Of a DNA stretch of 64,000 bases, positions 60,473 to 64,000 are shown piece by piece (the stretch's first letter is position 1; each line of letters begins with the position of its first letter). The DNA comes from Proteromonas lacertae. Taxonomy: Eukaryota; Sar; Bigyra; Opalinata; Proteromonadidae. The notes below the pieces were generated by a model, which worked only from the letters and a program-made list of their open reading frames with translations, made no database searches and was not told the DNA's origin. The stretch is from the NCBI GenBank assembly GCA_002245135.1, contig NGBS01000316.1, positions 1 through 64,000 on the forward strand, given 5' to 3'. The position numbers and the translations under genes were made by a program.

Positions 60473-63400
60473 TTAGATGATTCTATCTTCATTAATTAAA
60501 GAAGAGGTAGATCTAGCTCTCTTTCTAAACATTCCTGATTTTAATAAGTAGAATATCACCGTCAATATTACCATTATTCCAACAAATACACAACTAATTG
60601 CAATTCCAATCACTGCACCACTGTTTATCTTACAATCACTATCATCTATTTCACTCCATATTCCTTTATTCTCATTATTCAATTTACACTTTCTTGTTTT
60701 CATTCCACCTTTCAATCCTCCACATTTTATTGAGATTTCTCTTCCTCTTTTATCAGCTGATGATTTAGGAAAGCCAGAATCTGATTCACAATAGATTACT
60801 TTTAATTCTATCTCTATATCTACAAATTCTATATTGGATGATGGAGGATTTTTTATTACAAATGTATAATTTCTTTTATCTACATATACTGAAGGTAATC
60901 CATATATCTCACCTGTTTTGGAATCTAATATAATTCCTTTTGGTAAATCTGGACTTACTGTTATTTCTATATTTGTTCCTGATGCTATAAACAAATAAGA
61001 TGATGTTATTATATCTCCAAATGTATATTTCATGCTTGACATTTTTGTAGATGGAATTATTATTGGATAATTTGGCATTGAGCAAAATAACATAAATGAA
61101 AATGACACTTGTTTTCCATTACCACTAATTGTTACTGTTAAATTCATTGGTTCAAATTCTTCAGTAATATAACCACTTATTATTCCACTTGAACTATTCA
61201 GTTTCAATGTTGTTGAAGAAGGTAAATTAGGATATATTCTATATAACAAATTATTGCCTGTTATTATTCCTAATGTGATATTATCATATTCTTTACCTCC
61301 TTCTATTGCCAAATTATCAATATGTGTAAATATTATGGGTTGTATTGAATGTTGATAATGAAATGTAATTGGTTTTGATAAATTATCACCATTATAACAC
61401 ATAAAAATATAATCAATATCACCTGGTTGTTGCAGATTCATTATTCCACTTATTATACCAGTGTATTCATTTATTTTTAATCCGGTAGGTAATTTTGGAT
61501 CAGTTGAATATTCAATTGATCTTCCACTACACTCATATGGTTTCAAAGAAGTATAATTCTCTCCAAATGTTAAATTTACTTCTTTTTCATATTTTATTAT
61601 CTTGAGATGCATTGGCTTTACAAATGCTATTTCAAGCGGAAATTTTATTTCATATTTATTTCTGGCTGTAAATAAACAAAACATTCTAATTTCTCTTAAA
61701 CATATTCCACTTATTAAACCAGTTGTTTTATTCATTTCTATCCCATTTGGTAATCCATCAACTTCATAAGTAATATTTCTTCCAGATACGTTGAATATAC
61801 AGTAATCATTATAATAAGTACCTACTTCCAATTCTATTATAGTTTTATAAGATAATATTTTTGGTTTTTCTGGTGGCAATATAGTAATATTTATGTAGAA
61901 TGAAATATTAGGAGCAAAAAAATTGCGATAGACTGAAATTTCAATTTCTTGTTTTTCTAATTCTTTTTGTGGTTGACCAGATATTAATCCAGTATTTTCA
62001 TCCAATGTCAATCCTTCAATTTTTGGATGTATATCATAGGTAGTATCCTTACCTGATACTGTAAATAAACTGACATTATAATAATAATTACCAGCTATGA
62101 AGGTATATTCACTTTCTTTATATATTAAGGTAGGTAGTTCTTTATTACTACAAGTTGAGACAATTTCTATCCATTTTCTATCATTTCCACAGTAAAATGT
62201 TCTTTCTCCGCCTAAAGTATCATTATTACATGGAATTGATATTTCAGTTCCACTTAAAGTCTTAGGAAGTTTCTTATCAATCGATGCTTCACAATACCTT
62301 ATAGGACATAAATGAAAATTAATATCACGTAATATCAGAAGCTTATCTGAACCAGTAACATATTTATAACTAATCCGAAATGAGGAATATAAAGTTGATA
62401 AATTATAGTTTGTAAATATTTTTCTATTGTTGTATGGATATAATATATTATCGAATTTTGCTATAGAAACATGAAAATTATTAATATCAAATCCATCAAA
62501 ATCAATATCTTGAAGAGCACTTTTACCTTTTACTACTGCCTGAATACTGAATTGATTAAAATAAGAATAAAAATGATCTTTAAATCTGATTTCTATCCAT
62601 CCATTTATATCACTCTTCCATATTGAATTTGGATTCTCATCAAAACCATATTTTATTTTTGATTGTAATGAATAATCATGAGTATCAGTTTCATTAACAG
62701 TATTTGTATATTTGTTTAATATTAAACAATCGCTTTCACTTCCAATGATTCTTAATAAATAGGTATTTATTTGAGGGAAATTAGTTTGATTCTCAAATTT
62801 ATGTAATTCGATTGTGATTATTACTTTTTCTTCTTCTAAAAATGACAATGGTAATATAAACACTTCATCTGTCATATTATCATTTCTTCCCGTTGCCATT
62901 GTATCTGGAGTTATCTCACCAGGTGGTAAATTATTTCGAAATATCTCTTCTCCATTTATCTTCATCAATATTCCACTTATATATCTTACTTTAAATGTAA
63001 ATGCATTATATTTCTCTAAATCACTAAATGAATCAATCTTTCGGATATAAACTACATTTCCACTTATTTTTCCTTTTAATTCACTCAATGATGATTCTTT
63101 CCATACACCACTTGCTTTATCAATATCATCCCAACCATCTTCATATTTACTTGAATATTCCCATTCTGTATTAAAATTATAATCAGAAATTGCATTGAAA
63201 TCGTCACTCCCTTCATTTTCATGTAGTATCAGAGATCTTCTAGTTACAGGAATATTATTAACCAATACATCAATATAAGCACTTTTATATCCGTAATAAT
63301 GATTATAATAATAATAAAAGGAAGTATAAACATCTTCATCAAGACAATAACTATATTCATATGTAGTATCTTTAGTCTTTTTTTCTTCATCCCAATCTAA

Positions 63401-64000
63401 AGTAATTATGGGATGTATGTCATCTTCACTTTCAACATTCTTCTTATATAATCTGTAATTGGATTTGAATGGATAACAAGTATTTTCATCAATATAGAGT
63501 TTTATTGTAATAACTGATTTTTGCTGTTTGAAACAATAATCAAAAATATTATCTTCATATATTATCAGATTCAAATTACTTGTTGTTATTCCACTTACTC
63601 CAATTGCTTTTATGATATATTCTGTTTCTGGCAATGATTCATTTACTTTTCCACTTATTATACATGCTGAACTATTAAAATTAAGAAATGATGGTAATTT
63701 AGGTGATATTTCACATCTTTCTAAGAATCTTGTAGATTCTGGTATAATAGAAAAATTATCATTTAAGTAATATTCATATATTTTTTTACTATATTCTAAG
63801 ATTGGCAACTTAATATCAGTGGTAAAATCTATCATTTTATAATAACCATTTTCATTTGTTACATTTTCGATTAACACTCCATTAGAATACAGTGAAAATG
63901 TATTTAATATTTTGTAATTACTGCTTTCATATGTGTATAACTTATAATCACCATCAATTAAACATACTGTTTGAGAATAAACAGGAAAAAAATCTGTATA
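60473..64000 (-). CDS. Large type I membrane protein with six He_PIG (putative Ig) repeats, 5' partial
   Basis: The frame is open from the right edge to TAA, so at least 1,170 residues are seen and the N-terminus is outside. From N to C: a first LP-x-FL...ISG module; a region with WK...VYIRKIDSFSDLE and INGEEIFRNNLPPGE (sandwich fold, PA14/galactose-binding-like); an F5/8-like segment (NPNSIWKSDINGWIEIRF); a Cys-rich module (ISIPCNNDTLGGERTFYCG); five more He_PIG repeats with the LPxGL...TGxISG signature; a second Cys-rich module (ISIKCGGLKGGMKTRKCK); one TM helix (AVIGIAISCVFVGIMVILTV); and a short basic cytosolic tail. No intron is seen in 3.5 kb. It is probably a surface adhesin or receptor; the ligand is unknown. 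Confidence 0.75.
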   Translation of the reverse strand, partial: YTDFFPVYSQTVCLIDGDYKLYTYESSNYKILNTFSLYSNGVLIENVTNENGYYKMIDFTTDIKLPILEYSKKIYEYYLNDNFSIIPESTRFLERCEISPKLPSFLNFNSSACIISGKVNESLPETEYIIKAIGVSGITTSNLNLIIYEDNIFDYCFKQQKSVITIKLYIDENTCYPFKSNYRLYKKNVESEDDIHPIITLDWDEEKKTKDTTYEYSYCLDEDVYTSFYYYYNHYYGYKSAYIDVLVNNIPVTRRSLILHENEGSDDFNAISDYNFNTEWEYSSKYEDGWDDIDKASGVWKESSLSELKGKISGNVVYIRKIDSFSDLEKYNAFTFKVRYISGILMKINGEEIFRNNLPPGEITPDTMATGRNDNMTDEVFILPLSFLEEEKVIITIELHKFENQTNFPQINTYLLRIIGSESDCLILNKYTNTVNETDTHDYSLQSKIKYGFDENPNSIWKSDINGWIEIRFKDHFYSYFNQFSIQAVVKGKSALQDIDFDGFDINNFHVSIAKFDNILYPYNNRKIFTNYNLSTLYSSFRISYKYVTGSDKLLILRDINFHLCPIRYCEASIDKKLPKTLSGTEISIPCNNDTLGGERTFYCGNDRKWIEIVSTCSNKELPTLIYKESEYTFIAGNYYYNVSLFTVSGKDTTYDIHPKIEGLTLDENTGLISGQPQKELEKQEIEISVYRNFFAPNISFYINITILPPEKPKILSYKTIIELEVGTYYNDYCIFNVSGRNITYEVDGLPNGIEMNKTTGLISGICLREIRMFCLFTARNKYEIKFPLEIAFVKPMHLKIIKYEKEVNLTFGENYTSLKPYECSGRSIEYSTDPKLPTGLKINEYTGIISGIMNLQQPGDIDYIFMCYNGDNLSKPITFHYQHSIQPIIFTHIDNLAIEGGKEYDNITLGIITGNNLLYRIYPNLPSSTTLKLNSSSGIISGYITEEFEPMNLTVTISGNGKQVSFSFMLFCSMPNYPIIIPSTKMSSMKYTFGDIITSSYLFIASGTNIEITVSPDLPKGIILDSKTGEIYGLPSVYVDKRNYTFVIKNPPSSNIEFVDIEIELKVIYCESDSGFPKSSADKRGREISIKCGGLKGGMKTRKCKLNNENKGIWSEIDDSDCKINSGAVIGIAISCVFVGIMVILTVIFYLLKSGMFRKRARSTSSLINEDRII

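Noticed and set aside
1..64000. tRNA and rRNA genes
   Set aside because: I saw no cloverleaf with conserved box A/B sequences and no rRNA-like block on either strand; a covariance-model scan would be decisive.

Overview
The window is nuclear DNA from a very AT-rich (roughly three quarters A+T), flagellated, single-celled eukaryote. The evidence is cilium/flagellum genes (CFAP65, PPP1R42), a class C GPCR, a GPCR fused to a phosphatidylinositol-phosphate kinase, standard stop codons, and very short introns (mostly about 25-50 nt, GTAT...TAG, often built from TTA/TAT microsatellite). I cannot name the lineage. GPCR-PIP kinases point to amoebozoans, oomycetes or similar protists, and an AT-rich zoosporic fungus is not excluded.

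Positions 1-9666 are a repeat and mobile-element graveyard. It begins with decayed small basic-protein ORFs that look like remnants of an integrated DNA virus (1-1487). Two related ~600-bp elements with TGTTG...CAACA termini follow (1692-2292 and 2316-2920); the second is a near-perfect palindrome. Then comes a nested pair of long-TIR transposons. The outer one (3276-9657) has ~925-bp inverted repeats and a 9-bp target duplication. It carries broken pieces of host genes (a CaMKK-like kinase, Hsp70, a biotinyl domain, MCM5), like a Pack-MULE. The inner one (5264-7805) has ~426-bp inverted repeats, its own 9-bp duplication and an internal 120-bp tandem array, and it interrupts the MCM5 fragment.

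Positions 9962-31134 are compact host genes, often head to head with about 70 bp between starts: VPS54 (GARP tethering) / PPAN (ribosome biogenesis); a coiled-coil protein with His and Lys-Glu tracts; an acidic-tailed protein; a kinesin-like protein with a dead motor; CFAP65 / a coiled-coil protein; PPP1R42; and an intronless VWA-domain protein.

Positions 31543-43739 are one giant receptor gene. A signal peptide is followed by nine tandem periplasmic-binding-protein (Venus-flytrap) modules resembling bacterial amide/urea-binding proteins, then one class C 7TM domain and a Pro/Thr/Ala-rich tail. This is the most unusual object in the window.

Positions 43858-64000 carry a large SPRY/beta-sandwich protein, a secreted IPT/TIG plus L-type-lectin protein, PSMD9, a bZIP factor, CCDC12 (spliceosome), an unidentified small gene, the GPCR-PIP kinase, a DUF1764 protein, PIGX (GPI mannosylation), and the 3' part of a large type I membrane protein with six putative-Ig (He_PIG) repeats that runs off the right edge. 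Several of these products are surface or sensory proteins. Intron placement was read by eye from GT/AG sites and restored frame, so exon edges are approximate.
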